A stretch of DNA of 64,000 bases from Paenibacillus amylolyticus (GTDB taxonomy: Bacteria; Bacillota; Bacilli; Paenibacillales; Paenibacillaceae), in assembly GCF_029689945.1 (NCBI RefSeq), contig NZ_CP121451.1, positions 2,356,001 through 2,420,000 of the forward strand. Direction: 5' to 3'. The position numbers were made by a program, and so were the translations under genes. The notes below the pieces were generated by a model. That model ran no database searches. It was not told the DNA's origin and was given only the letters and a program-made list of their open reading frames with translations. Positions 8,976 through 18,460 of this stretch are shown here, in pieces. Each line of letters opens with the position of its first letter. Position 1 is the stretch's first letter.

Positions 8976-9109
8976 CCTTATGCTCCTCTCCGGTAAGAAG
9001 TTATTTCTACGTGTTATCTCAATAAACTTATTATATTCATATGTGAGCCAAAGAACATCAGTCTCCAGCCCGAGTAGTGCCTCTCCTCCTTGATTAATCG
9101 CAACACGCT

Positions 9110-9153
9110 TTAGAAGTGCCTGATCCGCCACCAGAACGTCCACCATGCTGCAC
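9110..9153 (+). repeat. Deletion remnant of the dispersed structured repeat
   Basis: This 44-bp stretch matches the two outer edges of copy R1 joined together: TTAGAAGTG-CCT resembles 9253-9264, and the following GATCCGCCACC-GAACG segment resembles 9393-9427. It reads as a copy whose centre has been lost. Confidence 0.5.
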
Positions 9154-9173
9154 CCTTAACGCACCTCATCGCC

Positions 9174-9203
9174 AAAAGGCGCTATTCCCACCGGAACAGC
9201 GCC
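9174..9203 (-). terminator. Hairpin downstream of the GH53 gene
   Basis: GGCGCT/AGCGCC stem with inner GG/CC pairing, followed on the minus strand by only TTTT; a weak terminator candidate. Confidence 0.45.
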
Positions 9204-9289
9204 TCAAGCCCTTGTTTTACCGTACTCTTAGTCCACTTGACTACACACGGTTTTAGAAGTGTCTCAGGGAACAGCGACGTAGTGGAGGG

Positions 9290-9400
9290 GGCGGAATCGA
9301 TTCTGAAGAAGCGGAGCGTTCGCCTTTATCCCCGGATTTTCCCCTTAGGAGGGGAATTCATAAAATCTGGGGATAACAGCGATCATAAGAACGATCCGCC
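9290..9400 (+). repeat. Dispersed structured repeat, copy R1
   Basis: Core GAAGCGGAGCGTTCGCC-TTTATCCCCGG and TCTGGGGATAACAGCGAT are conserved with the other copies. Outer stem here: GGCGGAATCG (9290-9299) pairs with CGATCCGCC (9392-9400), a different sequence from the common GACAGAATAACC stem. The apical loop stem is CCCCTTAGGAGGGG. It lies between the start of the 8975 gene and the end of the GH53 gene. The rest of this intergenic stretch (8976-9449) holds the remnant and hairpin listed separately. Confidence 0.85.
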
Positions 9401-9449
9401 ACCGGAACGCCTACCACGCTGCGCACCATAACATTTCTACCCACCGTAC

Positions 9450-10499
9450 CTAGTCAATAAATCCTTCCATGACAGCCGTTGGCATCATATTGGACTGCCA
9501 AGCGCCTTTGCCGTAACCACCGTTATATCCTGGTGTAGCCTGAGGCTCCCAGTAGAATACACCTTTACCTTTGCCATTCGGCAGATTGCGGATTTGGTTT
9601 TTCATCGCCTGAACAAAACTTTTACCCGCTGCCGCCTGATTATTGTCCATGCCAATTTCGGAGATCATAATCTCTTTACCATAACGGTTGATCATATCCT
9701 TGGCGTTGTTAACCGTATTCGTCACAGCGGTGTTCCAGCCAGAAGCGGATGGATAGAGGGACATGGCGATCATGTCAAAGTTAGCTCCGTTATTGATCAG
9801 ACCACCAATATTCCATACATAGAGGGCGTTATCATCTCCACCGGCCAGATGCACAATGGTTTTGGTACCGCTGCTTAAGGATTTCACTGCGTTATGGCCT
9901 GTGTTCACCAGCCACGCATAGTTTTTCATGTTGGTGGATGCTTTGCCATCTTCCCATAACATGCCGTTGCTTGTTTCATTACCGATCTGCACCCAGTCAG
10001 GGGTAACACCTTTGCTTTGCATCGCCGTCATCACATCACGAGTGTGGTTCCATACCGCATCCATGAGCTGTTGGAACGTGTAATTTTTCCAGGCAGCCGG
10101 TTTGGTTTGTTGACCCGGGTCTGCCCAGGAATCGCTGTAGTGCAGGGTAAGCATTACACTCATGCCAGCATTTTTGGCACGTTGGGCGAGTGTAGCCGCA
10201 CGATCCTTATTCATGTAACCGTTCCCATAATCATTCGAAGGATTAACAAAGACCCGAATGCGAACGGAGTTGATTTGATAGTCATTTTTCAAAATATCAA
10301 TGATGTCGCGCTGAACCCCGTTTTTATCTTTCCATTTGTAGCCTTGGGCTTCCATGCCGGGAACCCAACTGATGTCGGCTCCTTTCGCGAAACTCGGTGC
10401 TGCGCTGGCTTGCTGACCTGCGGGCAACAGGATGGAGGTGAATAACAAAACAAAAGCCAACATGATGGATGTCTTGAAACCCCTTACATTTTTGAACAT
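9450..10499 (-). CDS. Secreted arabinogalactan endo-beta-1,4-galactanase (GH53)
   Basis: A 349-residue extracellular enzyme that cuts beta-1,4-galactan side chains of pectin. Seen: a Sec signal peptide ending around ASAA (residue 33), then a single GH53 (clan GH-A) barrel with GADISWVPGME near the start, the acid/base Glu in QIGNETSNGMLW and the nucleophile Glu in ISEIGMD. No binding module or anchor is present. Start ATG10499 has AGGAGG about 6 nt upstream. It is a stand-alone gene, flanked by terminator-like hairpins; no pectin transporter genes are nearby. Confidence 0.9.
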   Translation of the reverse strand: MFKNVRGFKTSIMLAFVLLFTSILLPAGQQASAAPSFAKGADISWVPGMEAQGYKWKDKNGVQRDIIDILKNDYQINSVRIRVFVNPSNDYGNGYMNKDRAATLAQRAKNAGMSVMLTLHYSDSWADPGQQTKPAAWKNYTFQQLMDAVWNHTRDVMTAMQSKGVTPDWVQIGNETSNGMLWEDGKASTNMKNYAWLVNTGHNAVKSLSSGTKTIVHLAGGDDNALYVWNIGGLINNGANFDMIAMSLYPSASGWNTAVTNTVNNAKDMINRYGKEIMISEIGMDNNQAAAGKSFVQAMKNQIRNLPNGKGKGVFYWEPQATPGYNGGYGKGAWQSNMMPTAVMEGFID

Positions 10500-10625
10500 T
10501 ACAAGATGCCTCCTCGTATTTTTGGTTGAGTTGCATCTTCATTATAGCCATCCTGGTTTACACTGCTAAAGGGTCTATTTCCAATATTTTGGGTGTTTTC
10601 TCAACCTCTCTACAGAAAAAGACAA

Positions 10626-10654
10626 AACAAAAAGCCGTCCGAAGACGGCTTTTC
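10626..10654 (-). terminator. Strong Rho-independent terminator
   Basis: AAAAGCCGTC-TTCG-GACGGCTTTTTG on the minus strand. It closes the short transcript read from the 10.8 kb region and lies about 130 nt upstream of the GH53 start. Confidence 0.85.
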
Positions 10655-10655
10655 T

Positions 10656-10790
10656 ACCCGTGGCGCTTTTTGAAACATTGATCCGTATCCCGCGCCTCCA
10701 CCAGACTCATTTAATTTGAGCTAGTGGATCGGGTAAGGGACACGTTCAACATGACATTAGAAATGTTGACGCACCTCCTTTCCTTGTGGC
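10656..10790 (-). other. Candidate short transcript with one or two mini-ORFs
   Basis: On the minus strand AAAGGAGGTG is followed 7 nt later by an ATT-initiated frame (or ATG at codon 5) of 13-17 codons ending ...STSSN, whose stop overlaps an ATG (TAAATG) opening an 18-codon frame MSLVEARDTDQCFKKRHG. That second stop lies directly before the terminator at 10626-10654. Inverted pairings (CAACAT/ATGTTG; CCACTAG/CTGGTGG) could fold it. It could be a leader peptide, a small protein pair or a regulatory RNA; neither start is certain. The remaining bases between 10500 and 10847 show nothing else. Confidence 0.35.
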
Positions 10791-10847
10791 AAGAGTATAC
10801 AACACCTTGTTTCGGAAAGCTAGTCTTTTTTACGTATTTATGCAAAA

Positions 10848-11075
10848 TTATTTTTCAGTCTGGAACATCGTAATATCTCGTGCATAATGGCTCTTTGTTC
10901 CGTCATTATTTCGGATGCGCACACTGTCTTCACTGATCCGTTCCACAATGCCACAACCGACCTCGCAATAGACACCAGCCGGGTCTTCCTGCCATGCGCT
11001 CACCATACATTGCGATAGTGCAGCCGTGAAAAATTCTATATTTTTCTGTAACGTTCTAGGTTTGTTGGATTTCAT
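10848..11075 (-). CDS. Small conserved-looking protein, unknown function
   Basis: A 75-residue cytosolic protein with three cysteines (one near residue 23 and a YCEVGCG pair in the middle) and basic termini. AAAGGAG sits 6 nt before ATG11075, so it is likely translated. I do not recognise the family; the two close cysteines might bind metal. It is divergent from ppk. Confidence 0.6.
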   Translation of the reverse strand: MKSNKPRTLQKNIEFFTAALSQCMVSAWQEDPAGVYCEVGCGIVERISEDSVRIRNNDGTKSHYARDITMFQTEK

Positions 11076-11323
11076 TATATACTCCTTTAATTCAATATAT
11101 TTGGATGGAGAACAAGCAACCGGACCAAATCACACTGTACTTCACTTTACTCTGTCTATTGACCTTTGTAAAGGGATGGAAAAAGTTGCGGCCATGAGGT
11201 ATCATTTACATAAATTTTACGTAGCGTTTACACTGCGCTGACGCTTGATGTTGATTACGAATAGTACAATTATAGGAGAACTTCTAACGAAGAATAGAAA
11301 TGCAACACATTCGGAGGCCATAC

Positions 11324-13404
11324 ATGCATAGAGACGTCAAAACAGGCAACTACGTTAATCGTGATTTGAGTTGGGTTGAATTTAATCGGCGCGTACTTCA
11401 GGAGGCCCAGGATCCAACAACGCCTCTGCTGGAACGCATGAGATTTCTCGGCATTGTCGCCAGTAATCTGGACGAGTTCGTCAGTGTCAGGGTGGCGGAG
11501 ACCAAAGAGAAGATCAAGGCCGGATTCACGCAAAAAGATTTTACAGGATACACGCCTTCGGGATTGTACCGCAGACTGATCAAACGAACCGGGACCATGG
11601 TCGCCGAACAGTATAAAACATATCGTGAACTCATTCGTTTACTCGCCAAAAAAGGCGTGAACATTCAGGAGTATATTGATCTCAATGTGACACAGCAGCG
11701 TGCAATGGACCAATACTTTCATGAGATTATTTTTCCGGTACTCACACCGATGGCGATTGACCAGAGTCGTCCGTTCCCACTGGTACACAACAAGTCTGTC
11801 TATCTGTCCGTAATGCTTCAGAAGGAAGGGGAGCAGGAGGGTGAGCCGTTTATGGCTATTGTTCAGGTGCCTTCCAATCTGCCGCGAGTCGTGCAGGCTC
11901 CCATTCGGGCGAATAGCAAAAAGAAAACATTCATCCTGATTGAAGACCTCATCAAACATCATATTCATACGCTTTTCAGTGGATACATCTCACTTGCTGC
12001 GCAGGAATTCCGTGTGACCCGCAATGCGGATTTGTTCATTAATGAGGAAGAAGCGGAAGACCTGCTGGAGGCCATTGAAAAAGAATTGCGACGCAGACGC
12101 CGGGGGCTCCTGTACGACTGGAAGTCTGCAAGGATTTTCGTCCGGATGCCTTATTGGAATTGCAGGAAGAATTCGATATCCAGGACCCGGTGTACGAAAT
12201 TGATGGACCACTCGATCTGAGTTTTCTGGCTGGATTCGTGGACAGTCTGGAAGGTTTCTCGAATCTGAAATACAGTCCGGTGAAGCCGGTATATCCACTT
12301 GAATTTTTGCCAAGAGAAAGTCATTTCGAATTACTGCGCAAACGAGATGTACTGGTGCACCACCCCTATGAATCATTTGAACCGGTCACCGATTTTATAT
12401 TGGAGGCTTCGGAAGATCCGAGAGTCCTGGCCATCAAGATGACATTATATCGGGTGAATGGCGACTCACGCCTGATCCCGGCACTTGCACATGCGGCTGA
12501 GAGCGGTAAGCAGGTTACGGTGGTGGTGGAACTGAAAGCCCGGTTTGATGAAGAGCGTAACATTGCCTGGGCCCGGAAGCTGGAGAAGGCGGGCTGCCAC
12601 GTGGTTTATGGTTTGGTTGGACTCAAGACCCACGCCAAGATCATTCTTGTTGTTCGCAGGGAACAGCAGGGGTTGAGACGTTATGTTCATGTAGGAACAG
12701 GCAACTATAATGAGAGTACAGCCAAAGTGTATACGGACGTGGGACTGTTCACCTCCAATCCGATTATTGGGGAAGATGCATCCGAGTTGTTCAATGAGAT
12801 TACCGGATATTCCGGTCCGAAGGCATTGCAGGCGTTCCGCGTAGCCCCAGATGGTATGAAGGATGAACTGTTCGCACTGATTCGTCGAGAAACGGAGCAT
12901 GCGCTGAAAGGCAAACCTTCCCGAATCATTGCCAAGATTAACTCCTTATCCCATCAGGATATGATTGATGAGTTGTATGAGGCTTCTCAAGCGGGCGTGC
13001 AGATCGATCTGATTGTGCGCGGCGTATGCTGTCTGCGTCCGGGGGTAGAGGGGCTCAGTGAGAATATTCGGGTCATTAGCATTGTGGACCGTTTTCTGGA
13101 ACATTCCCGGTTGTTTTATTTTGAAAATAGCGGCAACCCGGATGTATTCATCTCCAGTGCAGACTGGATGACACGTAACTTGAATCGAAGAATTGAACTG
13201 ATGTGTCCCGTGTTCGATCCGGAGCTGAAGAAAATGCTGGTCGATATTCTTAATCTGTCCCTTAATGATAATGTCAAAGCAAGAGAGCTTATGCCTGGTG
13301 GCAATTATGTATTTGTAAAAAATGAAAAGCCCCCGCTGAGAAGTCAGACGGAGGCCATGGGGATTATCCCTTGGAAGCCTGCTGAATGGAGTACGTTAAC
13401 GTAA
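11324..13404 (+). CDS. ppk: Polyphosphate kinase Ppk1 (frameshifted)
   Basis: Reversibly builds polyphosphate from ATP. The repaired protein is 693 residues, normal for Ppk1. One G missing from the run 12102-12106 splits the gene; restoring it turns RRRRRG-LLYDW into RRRRRGSPVRLEVCKDFRPDA. Seen: N-terminal NRDLSWVEFNRRVLQEA, the phosphorylated His region RRYVHVGTGNYNEST and the second catalytic His segment FLEHSRLFYFEN. ATG11324 is chosen because GGAGG lies 6 nt upstream; an ATG at 11300 has no such site. The 3' end overlaps the converging ppx gene by 41 bp. Confidence 0.92.
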
Positions 13405-14892
13405 CTCCCCAGGCTTCCTGCAGATCCTTGACGGCCTCTTCCAGGCCAGCAAGTTCCAGTAACGGCTCGGCTGTACAGGTAAAATGCACCTGCAGCGAGT
13501 CGTTTTCTTTGGTCGCTTCGATCGCAGCGATGCTCTCGGATCGATTCATGGCTTCGGCTACGCGCAGCAGAGAGCCTATACGATGAGCATGTCGCTCATC
13601 CGAGTTTTTTAGAATGTCCCGATGCTTATGCAGCAGTTGGGGCGTTCTTTTTTCGGATGATAATCGGCCGCACTGGCACTAAGGATGGTCTCCCGATGGG
13701 AAAGACCATATATGCTTGCATTCATAATCCAATAGGCCGAGTGCTGCGTATAACGGAAATAGTTAATCTGCTTGCCTGCCATATGCAGCATGGAGGACGC
13801 ATACAGGATGCGGGCATCGGATTGATCAGGAGCAGTACCTTGTAGTGCCGTGTACAGGGTAACCGCATCCTGATGAATCCGTTGCAGACGTTTCTCTGGA
13901 ATAGGCGGACCAAAATGAATAAAGTTGCGGATACTATCCTTCAGCGCGTCCGGAACGACCGGCTGGCCTCCGGCCAAGTAATCACGCAACAACCCGTCTC
14001 GCAGACCCGCACCACTAACCACATAACGATCGCCCTGTATTAAACGGAAGACGGTTCGCAGGATCAGTACGCCGGGCACAATGATGTCTGCACGATCTTT
14101 GGCGAGCCCAGGAACCTTTTTCCGCTGTGCGGAGGTAAGGTGTGGCAAGGAACGAGCGATATTCTCCATCGCTTCCTTGCTGATCTCATAATGATGAGTG
14201 ACCGGCAGCGAGTACTGGGTACGTTTCTGTTCCACTTTGGCGAGTGTACGCATCGTGCCGCCAAGTCCGATGAGTGGCAGGTCAGGGTGCTCACGAATCC
14301 AATCCTGTCCACGGAGAGCTTCGACGACCTCATTACACAGCGCATTAGCATTCGCCTCGGTCCACTGATCTTCACCCCCATAACGGGCATGTGAATTCAC
14401 TGCACCAATGGGAAGGGAAATGCTATGTAACCTTTTCCGATCCCGAAAGACTGTGATTTCCGTACTGCCGCCTCCGATATCTACGACGTAACCGTCTGCC
14501 AGATCAATGGATTGAGTAACACCAAGGAAACCATAATAGGCCTCCCGATCACCGGATACACATTCAATGGTAAGCCCCGTCTCTGTCTCCAGCCATTCCA
14601 TAATTTGCGAGACATTGCTTGCATTACGAATGGCGGCCGTAGCTGCTGCGCGGATCAGTTTGGTCTGATACGCTTCACAGGTTGCCTTGAATTGACGCAA
14701 GATGGTGATGGCTTTATCCAGAGAATGGCGATGGATGGTTCCATCCGCTTCAACAACGCTGCTCAGACGAGCGGCGTATTTGTCTTCATGAATGATGCGA
14801 TAGGCTGCGTCCTGATCCAGTTCATAGATAACCAGACGAATGGAGTTCGAGCCGATATCAATAATTCCTATGGTTTCATTAGTACGTGTCAT
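13364..14892 (-). CDS. ppx: Exopolyphosphatase Ppx/GppA family (frameshifted near the 3' end)
   Basis: Hydrolyses terminal phosphate of polyphosphate (or pppGpp in GppA members). The repaired protein is 509 residues: an ASKHA phosphatase domain with IGIIDIGSNSIRLVIYE at the N-terminus, DIGGGSTEIT and GLGGTMRTLA, then an HD-like C-terminal domain. One base is missing in the GGGG at 13639-13642; repair turns ERPNCC into ERPQLLHKHRDIL and joins the final 60-residue segment. ATG14892 has AAGGAG 6 nt upstream. It converges on and overlaps ppk, so the two are read against each other at their ends. Confidence 0.9.
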
Positions 14893-14918
14893 AAGCATCT
14901 CCTTCTACAGAGGTTCAA

Positions 14919-15173
14919 CTACCCGAATTGAAGAAGGGCAGCCATGGCTTCAGGTGAACCCGGCGGTGTGGCAGAGAAGGGCGTAGTTAACATAACAACA
15001 ATGATAAACACAATGAAACAGGCAAATATAAGACAACTCACGGCAAAGCCGCGATTGCGCTTTTGAATAAACAGTCGAATACCTGTGACAAAGAGAAGTA
15101 CCGTAACGGCTACCAGAACGATCGACATTGCAAAATAGGCTACGCCATAAAGTGATTTGAAAAATGCTTCCAT
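14919..15173 (-). CDS. Two-helix small membrane protein, unknown function
   Basis: An 84-residue protein with two hydrophobic helices (about residues 11-34 and 44-64) joined by a basic loop (QKRNRG), and a Pro/Gly/Ala tail. AAGGAG lies 12 nt before ATG15173. It is immediately upstream of ppx on the same strand (26 bp between stop and the ppx start), so it may be cotranscribed with it. Family not recognised. Confidence 0.65.
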   Translation of the reverse strand: MEAFFKSLYGVAYFAMSIVLVAVTVLLFVTGIRLFIQKRNRGFAVSCLIFACFIVFIIVVMLTTPFSATPPGSPEAMAALLQFG

Positions 15174-15410
15174 TGGTTCTGAACGCTCCTTAGATCCTCA
15201 TATTTAAGCCCTTCCAAGCCATTCCTTAGTAGCATACGACAGATTGACTTGTTTGAAAAGCAAACCGGGCGCTTGTTCCCGTTTCCGCCATCCCCCTTGG
15301 GACAGGTCTCATGGAAAAGGGGCCCTGCCGCGGACAAACATCCAAGAAAGCAAGGTTTCTGTTGAGTATGTATAAGGAAGGACTATTGTTTCAAGGAAGG
15401 AGATCAACCC

Positions 15411-16070
15411 ATGTCGAGACAACTTGCAAGCAAATGGCGGAAGACAGCGGCACTGATGAAATATCCGGTCGCGGCTGTCCATATACCACAGACCAAAGCA
15501 TTCAACTCGGGTAATCTGCTGCAGATGCTCAGTCGTTATGGAATGGTGTATGTCAAACCGATTGTAGGAGGCGGAGGTTACGGTGTTATCCGGGTATCGG
15601 CGAGCGGTGGAGCTTATCGATACACCCATATGAAAACGACACGTTCTTTCGCCAGTTTCAGCCAAATGTATCGTTCCCTGGTGCGTGTGAAGGCTAGACG
15701 CAAGTATTTGATCCAGCAAGGCATTCATTTGGCAACGATTCAAGGGAGACCTGTGGATTACAGAGTCAAAGTCGTCAAAACCGAACGAGGCTGGGTATTC
15801 CGTTCCCTGGTTGGTCGACTCGCTCGTCCAGGATTATGTGTGACGAACCTGAGCAAGGGCGGCACCATGTTATCAGGAAGGCGAGCCCTTGGTTTATCCT
15901 TGCCTCATATATCCGGCCGGCACAAACGCAGGGAGATGCGTTCACTTACACTGACATGCACGCACATTATGGAACGTCAGTTCCCTGGTGTGGGCCAGCT
16001 TGGGTTTGATTATGGACTGGATTATTCAGGAAAGATCTGGATTTTGGAAGTGAATACCAGACCACAATAG
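15411..16070 (+). CDS. YheC/YheD-like ATP-grasp protein (spore coat associated family)
   Basis: A 219-residue protein matching the ATP-grasp part of the YheC/YheD endospore coat-associated family. Seen: a basic start, YVKPIVGGGGYGVIRV (ATP-binding loop), VDYRVKVVKTERGW, and the metal-binding end GQLGFDYGLDYSGKIWILEVNTRPQ. Most relatives continue past the NTRP motif; this one stops there, possibly natural or another base loss. GGAAGGAGA precedes ATG15411. A role in spore coat or wall ligation is by family association only. Confidence 0.7.
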   Translation: MSRQLASKWRKTAALMKYPVAAVHIPQTKAFNSGNLLQMLSRYGMVYVKPIVGGGGYGVIRVSASGGAYRYTHMKTTRSFASFSQMYRSLVRVKARRKYLIQQGIHLATIQGRPVDYRVKVVKTERGWVFRSLVGRLARPGLCVTNLSKGGTMLSGRRALGLSLPHISGRHKRREMRSLTLTCTHIMERQFPGVGQLGFDYGLDYSGKIWILEVNTRPQ

Positions 16071-16250
16071 AAAATGAGTGGGAAAGCTCAAGAAAATCCA
16101 AGAAAAACCGATAATATATAGAAGAAAACGGTATGAAAAACGTTTGAAATTTTACATTACCGGGTAATTTACTCGCAACAAGTCTTGAAACTATGAATTT
16201 ATTCCAAAAAAAATATGCTGATAAACGTTCTGACCGAAGTACAACATTCC

Positions 16251-16350
16251 TGTGCATAAATATTGTCCACACTATACACGTTGATTACTCCACATTTTTT
16301 CCATTTATCAACAAACTATGCACAGGATTTCCACATATGATTGTGGATAA
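16251..16350. promoter_or_regulatory. Cluster of DnaA boxes upstream of sda
   Basis: TGTGGATAA at 16342-16350 is a perfect DnaA box on the minus strand. Close variants lie at 16251-16259 (TGTGCATAA), 16263-16271 (TTGTCCACA), 16305-16313 (TTATCAACA) and 16316-16324 (CTATGCACA). Five sites in 100 bp lead straight into the sda promoter. The rest of the gap from 16071 is AT-rich without other recognisable signals. Confidence 0.75.
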
Positions 16351-16359
16351 CAAGAACGC

Positions 16360-16388
16360 TTGTTCTCTATATGAATCTCTGATATGAT
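16360..16388 (+). promoter_or_regulatory. Probable sda promoter
   Basis: TTGTTC at 16360-16365, 17-nt spacer, TATGAT at 16383-16388, placed just downstream of the DnaA box cluster and 38 nt before the start codon. Confidence 0.55.
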
Positions 16389-16425
16389 AGTTTTGAGGAA
16401 AAAAAAGGAAAGGTTGTGGCGGGAA

Positions 16426-16569
16426 ATGGCTATGTTATCCGATGAGATGTTGTTGGATTCCTACCATAAAGCGATTGAGTTGAATCTCGAACGAGATTTC
16501 ATCGCACTGCTGTTGGCAGAAATCCATAAGCGCAAACTGGGTACCGACGTATCTGCCATTCTTCACTAG
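16426..16569 (+). CDS. sda: Sporulation checkpoint inhibitor Sda
   Basis: A 47-residue helical hairpin that inhibits the sporulation kinase KinA when replication is disturbed. The pattern LSDEMLLDSYHKAIELNLERDFIALL matches Sda closely (LSDELLIESY-KA-ELNL-RDFI). ATG16426 or ATG16432 are both possible; the frame opens earlier at 16384 but those codons are not part of the family. In Bacillus subtilis sda is activated by DnaA, and the DnaA boxes directly upstream indicate the same control here. Confidence 0.9.
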   Translation: MAMLSDEMLLDSYHKAIELNLERDFIALLLAEIHKRKLGTDVSAILH

Positions 16570-16590
16570 AGATCCTCATTGCAGGCAATG

Positions 16591-16842
16591 TTACAGGTTT
16601 CCGGACATGTCCCACAGTGAGACAGGCCATGGCGTGCTCGTCTGACATTGGGAACAATACATCACATGATTGCAAACGTTTTCGACTTCGTCTGCCGTGT
16701 CAGAGGAAGATTGGAATACGTAGGGGCTGTATGGTCCGGTGTAGTCGTCCAATTTGCCGCATTCTAACAGTCCCTGAAGGCAGTGGGGGCAAGCCTGCTC
16801 CGGTACAACCAGACCGTTACACAGCGGGCATATATAAGACAA
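16591..16842 (-). CDS. Small zinc-ribbon-like protein, unknown function
   Basis: An 83-residue protein with CPLCNG and CPHC knuckles near the N-terminus, a third Cys in LECGKLDDYTGPYSPY and CSQC near the C-terminus, so probably a Zn-binding protein. TTG16842 is chosen because AGGAGGG lies 6 nt upstream; an earlier GTG at 16869 overlaps no ribosome site. It ends 22 bp from the converging sda gene. Function unknown. Confidence 0.65.
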   Translation of the reverse strand: MSYICPLCNGLVVPEQACPHCLQGLLECGKLDDYTGPYSPYVFQSSSDTADEVENVCNHVMYCSQCQTSTPWPVSLWDMSGNL

Positions 16843-16919
16843 GGGTATCCCTCCTGATAATGGATTCACTCAGGAGTAAGATACCCTTTTTTGTATCAAT
16901 ATATGTTCTTTCAGCGAAA

Positions 16920-17919
16920 CTAGCGTTTCATGTTACTGCTGTGTCCTGGGGACAACTTGGCGTCTGGATCGAAGTATACCTTCGCATTGTTGACGGCTGT
17001 TGGAGCTTCGCCGAATCCGACAGCGATCAGCTTCAATTTACCCGGGTATGTTGTGATATCCCCGCAGCGAAGATTCCGGGAATGGATGTTTCCATGCGGG
17101 AATCCACAACGATGGAGTTGCTGTCAATTTCGATGCCCCACTCGGCAATGGGTCCGAGAGAGAGACAAATCCGAAGTTAACGATTACGTCATCCACTTCG
17201 ATTTCCTGAGTTTCTTTGGTTTTCACATGGGAAAGAGTTACCTTGGTAATGGAATCATCCCCATGAAGCTCCGTGATTTCGGTCGGTGTAACGACATTCA
17301 CCTTGGAATTCATCAGGTTTTCGACACTGTGCTCATGCGCACGGAACTTGTCCCGGCGATGGATCAGCGTCACTTGCTCAGCAATGGGCTCCAGCATGAG
17401 TGCCCAGTCTACCGCGGAGTCTCCGCCGCCACTGATCAATACTTTTTTGCCTGCAAAGGCATTCAGATCACTGATGAAGTAATGCAGGTTGCTCTTCTCG
17501 AACTTGGCAGCACCTTCAAGCTCCAGGCGACGTGGCTCGAATGCACCTACACCAGCTGTAATAATGACAGCTTTGGCATGATATTCATTCTCATCCGTCT
17601 TTACGATGAAATGTTGTTCTTCCTTTTTCTCAACCGATACAACCTTTTCTTCAAGGCGAATGTTCGGGTTAAAATGACTCATTTGCTCAACCAGGTTATT
17701 CACCAGTTCCTGAGCAGTTACTTTCGGGAATCCGGCTACATCATAGATGTATTTCTCCGGGTAAAGAGCGGCAAGCTGTCCGCCAAGCTGTGGCATACTT
17801 TCAACCAGGGTAACGGATGCCTGACGCATCCCACCGTAAAACGCGGCGAACAGACCCGCAGGGCCTCCACCGATAATAAGTAAATCAGTCATATCATGAC
17901 TGGAATTCTGTGCAGTCAA
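16920..17919 (-). CDS. yumC: Ferredoxin/flavodoxin-NADP reductase, YumC type (two frameshifts)
   Basis: A thioredoxin-reductase-like flavoenzyme that passes electrons between NADPH and ferredoxin or flavodoxin. The repaired protein is 333 residues. Seen: [20 protein letters not shown] (FAD), [14 protein letters not shown] (NADPH) and, after repair, [13 protein letters not shown]. There is no CxxC, as expected for this subfamily. Base losses lie at 17156-17166 (a TC dinucleotide repeat) and in the CCCC at 17060-17063. Unrepaired, the last 80 residues are lost. Start TTG17919 follows AAAGGTG. It is divergent from the ndh gene. Confidence 0.88.
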
Positions 17920-18242
17920 GAATCAACAACACCTTTCATATTTTAATAGGTAGTTAACAGGAAAAATCTGCAGGCTACGGACTATAACCGGCATCGGTGC
18001 TGAACTGTCTTTCCTATTATAAACGGTGTATTCAGGGTTGCAAAGTTTGCTGTATCACGAATCTGAGAATAATTGATGAAGATCAGATGAGAATAGGATG
18101 AAATTGGAAATGAAAGGTTATGAAAAATAACAAAAAAAACCTTGATCTTTGCTAGAAATACAGATATCCTTGACCTGTACTATGTGTTTTTTTTGTCTAA
18201 ATTAGAGTCAATATGTAATATGAAGACAGATCCCGTATGTTG

Positions 18243-18267
18243 TATAATCTTGTGGTTAATTTCACAA
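18243..18267 (+). promoter_or_regulatory. Rex-like operator next to a -10 box upstream of ndh
   Basis: TATAAT at 18243-18248 is followed at 18250-18267 by TTGTGGTTAATTTCACAA, which fits the Rex consensus TTGTGAA-N4-TTCACAA with a perfect right arm and 5 of 7 in the left. No good -35 was found, and the -10 is 210 nt upstream of the start. The rest of 17920-18460 shows only AT-rich DNA and the two gene leaders. Confidence 0.6.
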
Positions 18268-18460
18268 CTTGAAACGATAACTTGCGTAGCAAACGAATCA
18301 ATGGAATGAGCTATGAAATTGATGCAAACGTTTAAATAAATTCGCGAAGTTAACATTTGTCGTCATAATGGGCAAGACCTCATCAATATTTGTAAGTATG
18401 TGCATTTTGCATCTCACCCAGGATCGGACGGATGCAAGTGAAACCGGAAGGGGTATAGAC

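Noticed and set aside
16930..17883. 317-codon plus-strand ORF
   Set aside because: Antisense to yumC, whose repaired frame has all family motifs; the plus frame shows no recognisable domain.
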